Below are positions 6,615 through 15,776 of a DNA stretch of 21,806 nucleotides, piece after piece. Below the pieces are notes generated by a model, which worked only from the letters and a program-made list of their open reading frames with translations, was not told the DNA's origin and searched no databases. Source of the DNA: an uncultured Amaricoccus sp. Its GTDB lineage: Bacteria > Pseudomonadota > Alphaproteobacteria > Rhodobacterales > Rhodobacteraceae. The number at the start of each line of letters is the position of its first letter. The first letter of the stretch is position 1. The position numbers and the translations under genes were made by a program. Location: contig NZ_CALAGI010000013.1 in NCBI RefSeq assembly GCF_937891315.1, positions 1 to 21,806 on the forward strand, given 5' to 3'.

Positions 6615-7433
6615 GTGAGCACGCACACGACCGTCAGGGCCTTGACCCCGCCGGCTATCCGCGCCCGCAAGGGTGGCGCGCCGCTCGTCTGTCTTACGGC
6701 CTACACGACGCCGATGGCGCGGCTGGTCGACAGGGAGGCCGACGTGATCCTGGTCGGCGACAGCCTTGGCATGGTGGTGCATGGCCTGCCCTCGACCCTC
6801 GGCGTCACGCTCGAAATGATGATTCTGCACGGCCTCGCCGCGCGGCGCGGCACGACGCGCGCCTGCCTCGTGGTCGATCTGCCGTTCGGCAGCTACGAGG
6901 CGGGACCGGACCAGGCGTTCCGTTCGGCGGCGCGGGTCATGGCCGAGACCGGCTGCGCCGCCGTCAAGCTCGAAGGCGGCGAGAGCATGGCGCCCACCAT
7001 CGACTTCCTGACCCGGCGCGGCGTGCCGGTGATGGCCCATGTCGGGCTGATGCCGCAGTCGGTCAATGTGACCGGCGGCTATCGCACCCAGGGCAGGGGC
7101 TCCGTCGCCGCCGCGCGGGTCGAGGCGGACGCTCGCGCGGTGTCCGACGCCGGGGCCTTCTCGGTGGTGCTGGAGAAGATCACCGAGCCGCTCGCCCGCC
7201 GGATCACCGAGGCGCTGCCGATCCCGACCATTGGCATCGGTGCCTCCGCCGCCTGCGACGGACAGATCCTCGTGATCGACGACATGCTCGGCCTCTTCAC
7301 GGATTTCCAGCCAAGCTTCGTGCGCCGCTACGCCGAGCTTGGCCGGGCGGTCGAGGCGGCGGTGGCCGCCTACGCCGCGGATGTGCGGGCGCGGAGCTTT
7401 CCCGGCCGCGAGCATGTCTTCAACGATGACTGA
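6615..7433 (+). CDS. panB: 3-methyl-2-oxobutanoate hydroxymethyltransferase (ketopantoate hydroxymethyltransferase)
   Basis: First committed step of pantothenate synthesis: it transfers a hydroxymethyl group from methylene-tetrahydrofolate to 2-oxoisovalerate, giving ketopantoate. The product has 272 residues, typical for this TIM-barrel family. Recognisable motifs are CLTAYTTPMARL near 26-37, VGDSLGMVVHG (47-57, metal ligand Asp49), VVDLPFGSY (86-94, Asp88), AVKLEGG (116-122), HVGLMPQ and IGIGASAACDGQILV. The start is taken as the GTG at 6615, preceded by a purine-rich GGGAA. The family core begins shortly after, and the open frame upstream overlaps phaC. It overlaps panC by 8 bases, so translation is probably coupled. 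Confidence 0.96.
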   Translation: MSTHTTVRALTPPAIRARKGGAPLVCLTAYTTPMARLVDREADVILVGDSLGMVVHGLPSTLGVTLEMMILHGLAARRGTTRACLVVDLPFGSYEAGPDQAFRSAARVMAETGCAAVKLEGGESMAPTIDFLTRRGVPVMAHVGLMPQSVNVTGGYRTQGRGSVAAARVEADARAVSDAGAFSVVLEKITEPLARRITEALPIPTIGIGASAACDGQILVIDDMLGLFTDFQPSFVRRYAELGRAVEAAVAAYAADVRARSFPGREHVFNDD

Positions 7434-8283
7434 GACGACGGTTCCGATCACCCGGCTGCGCTTCGAGCTGCGCGCCGCCGTCGCGGCCTGGAAGGCGGCG
7501 GGCGCGCGGGTCGCCGTGGTGCCGACCATGGGCGCGCTGCATGCCGGCCATCTGGCACTGGTCGAGGCGGCGAAGGCGGACGCCGACCGGGTGATCGTCA
7601 CGCTCTTCGTCAATCCCCGACAGTTCAACAACGCCGCTGATCTGGCCGCCTATCCGCGCACCGAGGCGGAGGACGCGGAGAAGCTCGCCCCGCTCGCCGT
7701 CGACATGCTTTACGTCCCGGACGCGGAGCAGATCTATCCGCCGGGCTTTGCGACCACGGTCTCGGTCGCCGGTGTGTCGGACGGGCTCTGCGGCGCCTTC
7801 CGGCCCGGCCATTTCGATGGCGTGGCGACGGTAGTGACCAAGCTGCTGACCCAGACGGCGGCGGATCGCGCCTATTTCGGCGAGAAGGACTACCAGCAGC
7901 TGATGGTGGTCAATCGCCTTGTCCGCGACCTCGACCTGCCGGTCGAGATCGTCGGCGTGCCGACGGTGCGCGAGTCGGACGGGTTGGCGCTGTCCTCGCG
8001 CAACGCCCGCCTCGCCCCGCGCGAGCGCGCCGCCGCGCCCGCGCTCGCCGCCGCGCTCGACGCGGCCGTGGCCGCGCTCCGCGCCGGCGCGCCGCTCGCC
8101 CCGACGCTCGACGCCGCCCGCGCGACCATCCTCGCGGGGGGCTTCGCCGAGGTGGAATATCTCGAATTGCGCCGGGCCGAGGATCTCGCGCCGCTGGAGG
8201 CGCTCACCGCGCCCGCGCGCCTGCTCGCCGCCGCCTGGATCGGCGGCGTCCGGCTCATCGACAATTTCGCGGCGCCGCTTTGA
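7426..8283 (+). CDS. panC: Pantothenate synthetase (pantoate-beta-alanine ligase)
   Basis: This ATP-dependent ligase joins pantoate and beta-alanine to make pantothenate. The 285-residue product shows the nucleotidyltransferase signature PTMGALHAGH (33-42, with His39 and His42), FVNPRQF (61-67), GEKDYQQL (152-159, Lys154) and LSSRN (189-193). The ATG at 7426 lies inside the end of panB (ATGACTGA overlap), giving coupled translation. Its stop overlaps the TTG start of the next gene as TTGA. Length and motifs indicate an intact enzyme. Confidence 0.97.
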   Translation: MTETTVPITRLRFELRAAVAAWKAAGARVAVVPTMGALHAGHLALVEAAKADADRVIVTLFVNPRQFNNAADLAAYPRTEAEDAEKLAPLAVDMLYVPDAEQIYPPGFATTVSVAGVSDGLCGAFRPGHFDGVATVVTKLLTQTAADRAYFGEKDYQQLMVVNRLVRDLDLPVEIVGVPTVRESDGLALSSRNARLAPRERAAAPALAAALDAAVAALRAGAPLAPTLDAARATILAGGFAEVEYLELRRAEDLAPLEALTAPARLLAAAWIGGVRLIDNFAAPL

Positions 8284-9200
8284 GCGGGGAGCGGCCGCGG
8301 CGGATCCGATTCACCACCGATGGCCCCGAATTCTCGGCCATGGCCTATGGCACCTGGCGGATGCTCGACGAGAAGGTCACGGCCCAGGAGATCAACCGAC
8401 GGCTGAATCTCTGCGCCGACCTCGGCATGACCACCATCGACACGGCCGAGATCTATGGCGGCTACGGTGTCGAGGCGGCGCTGGGCGAGGCGATGGCGCT
8501 GTCGCCGGGCCTGCGCGACCGGCTGGAGATCGTGACCAAGGCCGGCATCTATCTGCCCTCGCCGGAGCATCCCGGGCGGAGCGTCGCTTTCTACGACGCC
8601 ACCGCCGCGCGGCTGGTGGCCAGCGTCGACCGGGCGCTTGGCAAGCTGCGCACCGACCGGATCGAGCTTTTCCTGATCCATCGACCGGACTGGCTGACCT
8701 CGGTCGATGACAGCGCCGAGGGTCTAAATCGACTGGTCCGGGACGGCAAGATCGCCTGCGCCGGTGTTTCGAACTTCTCGCCGTCGCAGATCGAGGCGCT
8801 GAACAGCCGCCTCGACCGGCCAGCGGCGACCAATCAGCTCGAATTCAGCCTGTTGCACAGGGATCCGATCGAGGACGGAAGCTTCGATCTCTGCCAGCGG
8901 GCGCGGTTCCGCCCGATGGTCTGGAGCCCGCTGGCCGGTGGGCGGATCTTCGACCTGTCGAGCCCGGCCGGCCAGCGCCTCGCCGCCGCGGCGGCGGAGC
9001 TCGCGGAGAGCCATGGCGGCGCCAGCCTGGAGCAGCTGGCCTATGCCTGGATCATGGCGCATCCGAGCGGGCCGGTTCCGGTGGTCGGCACCAATCGCGT
9101 GGAGCGCATCGAGCGCGCGGCGCGCGCGGCCGAGCTCAGCCTCTCGCGCCACGACTGGTACCGCCTCTGGGTCGCGGCGACCGGCCACGGCGTTCCCTGA
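8280..9200 (+). CDS. Aldo/keto reductase, YdhF-like
   Basis: This is an NADPH-dependent TIM-barrel oxidoreductase of 306 residues. The catalytic tetrad is complete: Asp54 and Tyr59 (TIDTAEIYGGYG), Lys87 (VTKAG) and His134 (LIHRPD). Later motifs GVSNFSPSQIEAL and TNQLEFSLLHR are typical of the YdhF branch, as is the C-terminal PVVGTNRVERI. The start is taken as the TTG at 8280 that overlaps the panC stop; an ATG at codon 21 is an alternative but would trim the first strand. The substrate is unknown. Tight coupling to panBC raises the possibility that it reduces ketopantoate or its lactone, since no panE is visible here. Confidence 0.93.
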   Translation: MSGERPRRIRFTTDGPEFSAMAYGTWRMLDEKVTAQEINRRLNLCADLGMTTIDTAEIYGGYGVEAALGEAMALSPGLRDRLEIVTKAGIYLPSPEHPGRSVAFYDATAARLVASVDRALGKLRTDRIELFLIHRPDWLTSVDDSAEGLNRLVRDGKIACAGVSNFSPSQIEALNSRLDRPAATNQLEFSLLHRDPIEDGSFDLCQRARFRPMVWSPLAGGRIFDLSSPAGQRLAAAAAELAESHGGASLEQLAYAWIMAHPSGPVPVVGTNRVERIERAARAAELSLSRHDWYRLWVAATGHGVP

Positions 9201-9206
9201 TCGCGC

Positions 9207-10208
9207 TCAGAACAGGGCCGCGCGCAGGACCATGGCGCCGATGATCAGGACATAGAGGCCGCCGACCCCGATGAGCATCGGCCAATCCGGGTGGCGCACC
9301 GGCAGGTCGCGTTCCGCCCGCCGCCGGTCGCGCAGGGCGACCGATGCCAGGACGACGATCAGGGCGAGAGTGACAAGGTGGATATTGGTGACGAGCGTGA
9401 GCTGCCCGGCGTCGCCGATGGTCGCGTCGCTGGCCCGCAGATTGAGGAGCACGGCGAAGAGCACGGCCACCAGCAGGCCGAGCTTTCCGCCGAAGCCCGA
9501 TCGGTCGGTCGGATCGTAGAAAAACGACAGGAAGGCGATGAAGACGCCGGCGAACACACCGGAAGTGAGCTTCAGGAATGTTGCGAGATGGGCCCGCCGC
9601 AGCGTGATCTCCGCTTCCAGCCGGGCATATCGCGCGCCATCGACGCCCGGCAGCCCGTAGGTCGAGCGCTCGTCGCTGATCGACGCGTCCAGCGTCAGAT
9701 CGGACGTCTTGAACTCGCGGAGCCGCTCGCGAACGTCCGGGGTCACGAACGATTGGCTCCGGTCCGGCTCGAACAGGAGCCGCGCGGCGCTGTATTGCGT
9801 CTCGTCCATCGGGATCACCACGCGCTGCTCGTCAAACGGATAGCGCCGCATGTCCCAGTTGTAACGAAAGACACCCTGCGCGCGGCGTGAGGCATATTGG
9901 CCGCCGCCGGCGATATCGACGGTCTCGATCGGGCTGAGGGACAGCCCGGTCGAGGCGGTCGGAAAGGCGATCGTCGCGAGCGGTGCGAGATCGGCGGTGG
10001 GGCAAAGGCTCCAAATCCACAGGACGGCGCCGAATGTGTCGCGCGCCGGATCGAGATCGTAGAGATCCTCGATATTGACGCCGATCCGGCAGACGGCGGG
10101 CGCTTCGGCGGGCATCTCCTGGGCCCGCGGCGGCGACGGGTTCAGGACGAGCAGGAGGAGCGCCAGCAGCGCGCGCACGGGGAGGGGCATCGGGCGGGGT
10201 GCGGACAT
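9207..10208 (-). CDS. Pentameric ligand-gated ion channel-like membrane protein
   Basis: The 333-residue product has a signal peptide (about 1-29), a beta-rich extracytoplasmic domain (about 38-205) and four membrane segments at about 209-231, 242-258, 269-292 and 309-330. This is the layout of prokaryotic Cys-loop receptor relatives. The domain starts with VCRIGVNIEDLYDLD and a Trp-rich strand. It contains WDMRRYPFDEQRVVI (118-132), resembling the conserved FPFD-Q region of the family's central loop. Cys40 and Cys69 could form a disulphide; they are not at the eukaryotic Cys-loop positions. The ATG at 10208 has AAGGAG 6 bases upstream. The M1 proline and a typical M2 pore pattern are not obvious, so it may be a related non-channel sensor. 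It converges on the reductase gene with a 6-base gap. Confidence 0.7.
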   Translation of the reverse strand: MSAPRPMPLPVRALLALLLLVLNPSPPRAQEMPAEAPAVCRIGVNIEDLYDLDPARDTFGAVLWIWSLCPTADLAPLATIAFPTASTGLSLSPIETVDIAGGGQYASRRAQGVFRYNWDMRRYPFDEQRVVIPMDETQYSAARLLFEPDRSQSFVTPDVRERLREFKTSDLTLDASISDERSTYGLPGVDGARYARLEAEITLRRAHLATFLKLTSGVFAGVFIAFLSFFYDPTDRSGFGGKLGLLVAVLFAVLLNLRASDATIGDAGQLTLVTNIHLVTLALIVVLASVALRDRRRAERDLPVRHPDWPMLIGVGGLYVLIIGAMVLRAALF

Positions 10209-10885
10209 CTCGCGCTCCTTGTTCGTCGGGTGCGGCACTCTGCCAGAAAAGCGAGCGGGCCGGTACAGGATCGCAGGGCAACCGCGGTTTCCGCGCCCTC
10301 ATGTCACGAAATCCGAATCTCTCGCGCCCGCCGCGAGCCTGCTTCGGGCGCGCGATTGGCCGACGGCCGGGTCGGCAAGACGTGGCCGCGGGCGGGATAT
10401 CCGGCGGATCGGAGGGAATGGGTCGGTCAGGCCGCCGGTCTCCGCCCGCGGATCAGCAGGATGCGGCCATAGCCGTGCCGCGCCTGCGTCGGCGGGCGCC
10501 GCGTTTCGATCTGGAGATCGGGGACGAAGGGCGTCAGCGTGCGCCGCGGATCGGTCGCGTCGAGATTGGCACTTGGAAAGGTCCGGCCGCCGACGTGATC
10601 GCCGCGATCTCGGCGCAGCGCCGGGACGAGGATCCGGCCGCCCGACGACGCCAGCGTCGAGCTGCGTCACGAGCGGGGACCCGACAAAAAAAAACCATTT
10701 TGGGCCTTCGCACGACCCCTGCCGGTTCGATCCTGACGCGATTTCGCGCCAAAACCGGAGAGTGCTCCAAACCTGCGCGAATTTGGGTTCCGAAGCCCCT
10801 GACGGGCGGCAAAAAATGCTCGGAGAAGCAAGGCACAACGCGGATCCCCTCACCCGCTCCGGCTTCTCCGCGGGCCCGGCCGAGG
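10209..10885. other. 677-base stretch without an intact gene
   Basis: It lies between two minus-strand genes. Part of it (10427-10666) looks like a gene remnant, listed separately. The right portion (about 10680-10840) is more A/T rich than its surroundings, with a run of nine A at 10686-10694 and AAAAAA at 10811-10816. A perfect palindrome AACCGCGGTT occurs at 10281-10290. No tRNA-like fold, mobile-element end or convincing promoter was seen. Confidence 0.5.
10427..10666 (-). pseudogene. Coding-like fragment without a start, probable gene remnant
   Basis: One minus-strand frame is open for 79 codons, with GC-rich third positions, and ends in TGA at 10427. Its C-terminal part reads TLTPFVPDLQIETRRPPTQ followed by GYGRILLIRGRR, which looks like genuine protein rather than a shadow. 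An in-frame TGA at 10667-10669 closes it upstream, and no ATG, GTG or TTG occurs inside it in frame. The sequence beyond, including the run of nine T on this strand, does not look coding. I read it as the 3' end of a decayed or frameshifted gene. I do not recognise the family. Confidence 0.4.
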
Positions 10886-11566
10886 TCAGGCGACCGTGAC
10901 CTCGGCCATCAGCGCATCGACAAGGCGGGTAGCCTCGGTGGCGCAGGGGGTCAGGGCGCGGGCGTTTTCGCCGGGGTAGAAGCGGGCGCGGAGCGCGGTG
11001 GGCATTGGACGGGGGTGGAAGATCTCGACCATCGGGCCGATGCGCGCGGTCTCGGCGGCCCAGGCGCGGACAAGCGCCTCGGCTCCGGCCTTGGCGGCGG
11101 CGTAGGCGCCGAAGAAGGCCTGGCCGGTCCGGTCGTCCCCGACATAGACGAAGCGCCCCGATGGCGCGGCGAGCAGGAGCGGCGCGAGCATCGGGATCAG
11201 CCGCTGCGTCGCGCGGAGATTGGTTTCCAGCGCCTGATCGAAATCCTTCTCCGCCGTATTGGCCGCCGGCGACAACGGCGGCGCGATGGCGGCGGCGTGG
11301 ATCGCGAGATCGAGCCGGCCCCAGCGCTCATGCACCGCGAGACAGAGCCGCCGAAGCCCGCCCTCGTCGGTGATCGACAACGGCACCAGGGTCGGTGAGG
11401 GGCCGCCGTCGGCTTCGATCGCGTCGGCGAGGTCTTCGAGCCCGCCGACGGTTCGGGCGAGCGCGACCACATGGACGCCCCGCGCACCGAGGGCGCGGGC
11501 GGTGGCGAAGCCGAAGCCGCGGCTGGCGCCGGTGACGAGCGCGATCAGCGGCGCCGGCGCCGTCAT
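10886..11566 (-). CDS. Short-chain dehydrogenase/reductase with a substituted catalytic serine
   Basis: This is a Rossmann-fold SDR of 226 residues. The cofactor motif TGASRGFG (12-19) and the pair Tyr155/Lys159 (YAAAK) are present. The usual active-site serine, 12-13 residues before Tyr, is replaced: the segment reads VYVGDDRTGQAFFGAY, with Val and Gly at those positions. The NNAG motif is changed to HAAA (90-93). Asn116 is retained. It starts with ATGA overlapping the purF stop, so it is the last gene of the alr-to-SDR unit. An SDR next to purF is common in alphaproteobacteria, but the substrate is unknown. Reduced or altered catalysis is inferred from the missing serine. Confidence 0.9.
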   Translation of the reverse strand: MTAPAPLIALVTGASRGFGFATARALGARGVHVVALARTVGGLEDLADAIEADGGPSPTLVPLSITDEGGLRRLCLAVHERWGRLDLAIHAAAIAPPLSPAANTAEKDFDQALETNLRATQRLIPMLAPLLLAAPSGRFVYVGDDRTGQAFFGAYAAAKAGAEALVRAWAAETARIGPMVEIFHPRPMPTALRARFYPGENARALTPCATEATRLVDALMAEVTVA

Positions 11567-13017
11567 GCCACGACCTTCAGTTTGAAGCCGTGTTCGATCA
11601 TGTCGGACGGACGCACCGGATAGTCGCCGGAGAAACAGGCGTCGCAGAACTGCGGCTGGCGCGCGTCGCGGCCGCCCTCCTCGCCACAGGCGCGATAGAG
11701 GCCGTCGAGCGACACGAAGCTGAGGCTGGCGACGCCGAGATAGGCTCGGATCTCCTCCTCGCTCATGCGCGCGGCGATCAGCTTGTCACGCTCCGGCGTG
11801 TCGACGCCGTAGAAGCAGGGCCACATGGTCGGTGGCGAGGCGATGCGGAAATGGACCTCGGCGGCGCCGGCGTCCATGATCATCTCGCGGATCTTGAGAC
11901 TGGTGGTGCCGCGCACCACGCTGTCATCGACCAGCACGACGCGTTTGTCCTTGATGATCGCGCGATTGACGTTGAGCTTCAGTCGCACGCCCATGTTGCG
12001 GATCTGCTCGGTCGGCTCGATGAAGGTGCGGCCCATGTACTGGTTGCGGATGATCCCCATGGCATAGGGGATGCCGCTCTCCTGGCTGTAGCCGATGGCG
12101 GCCGGGGTGCCGCTGTCGGGAACCGGGCAGACGAGGTCGGCTTCGACCGGCGCCTCGCGGGCCAACTCGACGCCGATCCGCCGGCGGGTCTCATAGACCG
12201 AGTGGCCGCCGATCACGCTGTCGGGGCGCGAAAAATAGACATATTCGAAGATGCAGAACCGCGGCTTCACGCGATGGAACGGGAAGAAGCTCTCGACGCC
12301 GTCCTCGGTGCAGATCACCATCTCGCCCGGTTGAATCTCGCGCTCGAACGAGGCGCCGATGATGTCGAGCGCGCAGGTCTCGGAGGCGAGTACCCAGCCG
12401 GTTTCGCCGACGCGGCCGAGCATGAGCGGCCGGACCCCGAGCGCGTCGCGCACGCCGATCAGTTTGGAGCGCGTCATGGCGACGATCGAGAACGCGCCTT
12501 CGACCCGGCGCAGCGCGTCCTTGATCCGCTCGGGGATGGTCTTCTGGATCGAGCGCGCCATCAGATGGATGATGCATTCGGTGTCCGAGCCGGACTGGAA
12601 GATCGAGCCGTGGGCGATCAGTTCCTCGCGCAGGGCGACGGCGTTGGTCAGATTGCCGTTGTGGGCGATCGCGCAGCCACCCATGGCGAATTCGGCGAAC
12701 AGCGGCTGCACGTCGCGAATCGCCGTCGTGCCCTTCGACCCGGCGGTCGAATAGCGCACATGGCCGATGGCGAGGCTGCCCGGCAGCGTCTCCATCAGCG
12801 AAGCCTTGGTGAAATTGTCGCGCACATAACCGAAACGGCGGGCCTCCGAGAAGCCCGCCGCCGCGTCGTGGGAGATGATTCCCCCGGCCTCCTGGCCGCG
12901 ATGTTGCAGCGCATGAAGCCCGAGGGCGACGAAATTGGCAGCATCCTGGGCGCCGATCACGCCGAAAATGCCACATTCCTCATGCAGTTCGTCGTCGTCG
13001 AAAGGATGGGACAGCAC
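11563..13017 (-). CDS. purF: Amidophosphoribosyltransferase
   Basis: First step of de novo purine synthesis: glutamine plus PRPP gives phosphoribosylamine. In the 484-residue product an N-terminal 14-residue propeptide precedes the nucleophile Cys15 (EECGIFGV), as in the Bacillus-type enzyme. The glutaminase domain has HNGNLTN and GSDTE. The phosphoribosyltransferase domain carries the PRPP loop VDDSVVRGTTS (363-373). Cys255, Cys401, Cys458 and Cys461 match the four ligands of the [4Fe-4S] cluster, so this is the oxygen-sensitive type. The start is the GTG at 13015-13017, with GGAG 11 bases upstream. A good promoter lies upstream at 13051-13079. Confidence 0.98.
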   Translation of the reverse strand: MLSHPFDDDELHEECGIFGVIGAQDAANFVALGLHALQHRGQEAGGIISHDAAAGFSEARRFGYVRDNFTKASLMETLPGSLAIGHVRYSTAGSKGTTAIRDVQPLFAEFAMGGCAIAHNGNLTNAVALREELIAHGSIFQSGSDTECIIHLMARSIQKTIPERIKDALRRVEGAFSIVAMTRSKLIGVRDALGVRPLMLGRVGETGWVLASETCALDIIGASFEREIQPGEMVICTEDGVESFFPFHRVKPRFCIFEYVYFSRPDSVIGGHSVYETRRRIGVELAREAPVEADLVCPVPDSGTPAAIGYSQESGIPYAMGIIRNQYMGRTFIEPTEQIRNMGVRLKLNVNRAIIKDKRVVLVDDSVVRGTTSLKIREMIMDAGAAEVHFRIASPPTMWPCFYGVDTPERDKLIAARMSEEEIRAYLGVASLSFVSLDGLYRACGEEGGRDARQPQFCDACFSGDYPVRPSDMIEHGFKLKVVA

Positions 13018-13050
13018 TCTGGTACCGGCTCCGGTAGGGGTTTGCCCGGC

Positions 13051-13079
13051 TATATAGGCCGCTGCCGCGGGATTGTCAC
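13051..13079 (-). promoter_or_regulatory. purF promoter
   Basis: On the minus strand, GTGACA (13079-13074) and TATATA (13056-13051) are separated by exactly 17 bases, five of six matches to consensus in each box. Transcription would start near 13044, about 27 bases before the purF GTG. The -35 box overlaps the cvpA stop codon. No PurR-like operator was recognised. Confidence 0.65.
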
Positions 13080-13641
13080 GGCAGGGTTGGCCGTGCGCAA
13101 TGCGCGGTGAGCCGTTCGTACTGGCCGACCGTCCATCGCAGCGCGGCGGGCGCGTCCTCGGTCATCTGCCTCTCGACACCGGTCAGCACGGCGCGGCTGC
13201 GGCTGTTGTCGATCTGGGAGACGCCGCCGGCGCCGCCGAGTACCTGATTGTAGACCACGAGCGCGATGATCACGAGGAGGACGCCGCGTGCGACCCCGAA
13301 AAGCAGGCCGAAGCCCTGGTCGATCGGACCGAGCGCCGATTCCTGCACAGCGCCGGAGAGCAGCGGCGTGAAGATCGAGACGATGATCAGCGCGACGGCG
13401 AAGACGGCGGCGAAGCCCGCCAGCACCGCGAGCTCGCAATTGCCGCCGAGGATGTCGCGCAGCACCGGGATCTCGGTCATCAGCGGCGCGGCGGCGGAGG
13501 CGAAAGCGAAGCCGGCGACGGCGGCGATGATCCAGCCGGCGATCGACAAAAGCTCGCGCACCAGTCCGCGGGCATAGGCGAGCACAGCGGAGATCACCAC
13601 CACCGCGAGCACAACGCCATCGACTAGTGTGAATCCGTCCA

Positions 13642-13645
<4 letters not shown>
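13076..13645 (-). CDS. cvpA: CvpA family membrane protein
   Basis: This is an inner-membrane protein of 189 residues with four predicted segments at about 6-22, 29-50, 66-85 and 103-122. The family motif region near the N-terminus (GFTLVDGVVLAVVVISAVLAYARGLVRE) and the mid-protein GPIDQGFGLLFGVARG are typical. The family is named for colicin V production and is linked to purF in many proteobacteria. It is now associated with envelope stress resistance, but its molecular activity is not settled. The start at 13645 is the first of two adjacent ATGs and overlaps the radA stop as ATGA. Confidence 0.94.
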
Positions 13646-15017
<1,372 letters not shown>

Positions 15018-15018
<1 letters not shown>

Positions 15019-15776
15019 TAGCGGACCGCCGAGATCGGGCCGTGGGCGCGACCATGGATGAACTGATCGAGATAGGGGTCGGACGCCGCGTCCATCTCCG
15101 ATACCGGCCCGTGCCAGCGCACCAGTCCGTCATGGAGCATTGCGACATTGTCGGCGACGGTGCGAACGGTGGTCATGTCATGGGTGATGGTGACGGCGGT
15201 CGCCCCCATCTCGGTGACGAGCTCGCGGATCAGCTCGTTGATGACGCCGGCCATGATCGGATCGAGACCGGCGGTTGGTTCGTCGAAGAAGATGACACGC
15301 GGATCGGCCGCGATGGCACGGGCAAGGCCGACGCGCTTCTGCATGCCGCCGGAGATCTCGGCCGGATAGAGGTCAGCGGTTTCGGGACCGAGGCCCACGC
15401 GCGCGAGCTTGTCGATCGCGCGGGTGCGTGCCGCGGCGCGGGACAGCCGGGTCGGACCCTGGCGCAGGCGGAAGGCGACGTTCTGCCACACGGTCAGGCT
15501 GTCGAAGAGCGCGCCGCCCTGGAACAGCATGCCGAAGTCGCTGAGGAAGGCGGCCCGGTCGGCGCGGTCGTCCGGTACCCCGTCGATCAGCACCTGGCCG
15601 CCGTCGGGTTTGAGGATGCCGAGCATGCATTTCAGCGTAACCGATTTGCCGGTGCCGGAGCCGCCGATGATGACGAGGCTTTCACCCGGCAGGACGCGGA
15701 GCGAGACGCCCCCGAGCACGTGGTTGTCGCCGAAGGACTTGCGCAGATCGACGAGCTCGATCCGGGGCGTTGCCAT
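15018..15776 (-). CDS. mlaF: MlaF-like phospholipid transport ATPase
   Basis: Cytoplasmic ABC ATPase of 252 residues from the MCE/Mla family, which moves phospholipids between inner and outer membranes. Walker A GGSGTGKS is at 38-45, the Q-loop FQGGALFDSL at about 85-94, the signature ISGGMQKR at 141-148, and Walker B with D-loop FFDEPTAGLDP at 163-173, followed by the H-loop His in ITHDM. The GGALFDSLTVW sequence after the Q-loop is characteristic of MlaF-type proteins. It overlaps the permease stop by one base (TGATG). No MlaD (MCE domain), MlaB or MlaC gene is adjacent, so the periplasmic partners must lie elsewhere. Confidence 0.92.

Noticed and set aside
4619..7429. 936-codon plus-strand frame across phaC and panB
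   Set aside because: It runs antisense through phaC and out of frame through panB, both with intact catalytic motifs. Long spurious frames are expected at this GC content.
4914..7631. 905-codon minus-strand frame
   Set aside because: Out-of-frame shadow of phaC and antisense to panB/panC; no recognisable protein motif.
10199..11398. 399-codon plus-strand frame over the gene-poor stretch and SDR
   Set aside because: Half is antisense to the SDR gene. The other half has Arg-rich, low-complexity sequence, no ribosome site and poor codon bias.
11590..13110. 506-codon plus-strand frame opposite purF
   Set aside because: Antisense to purF, which carries all expected active-site and cluster residues.
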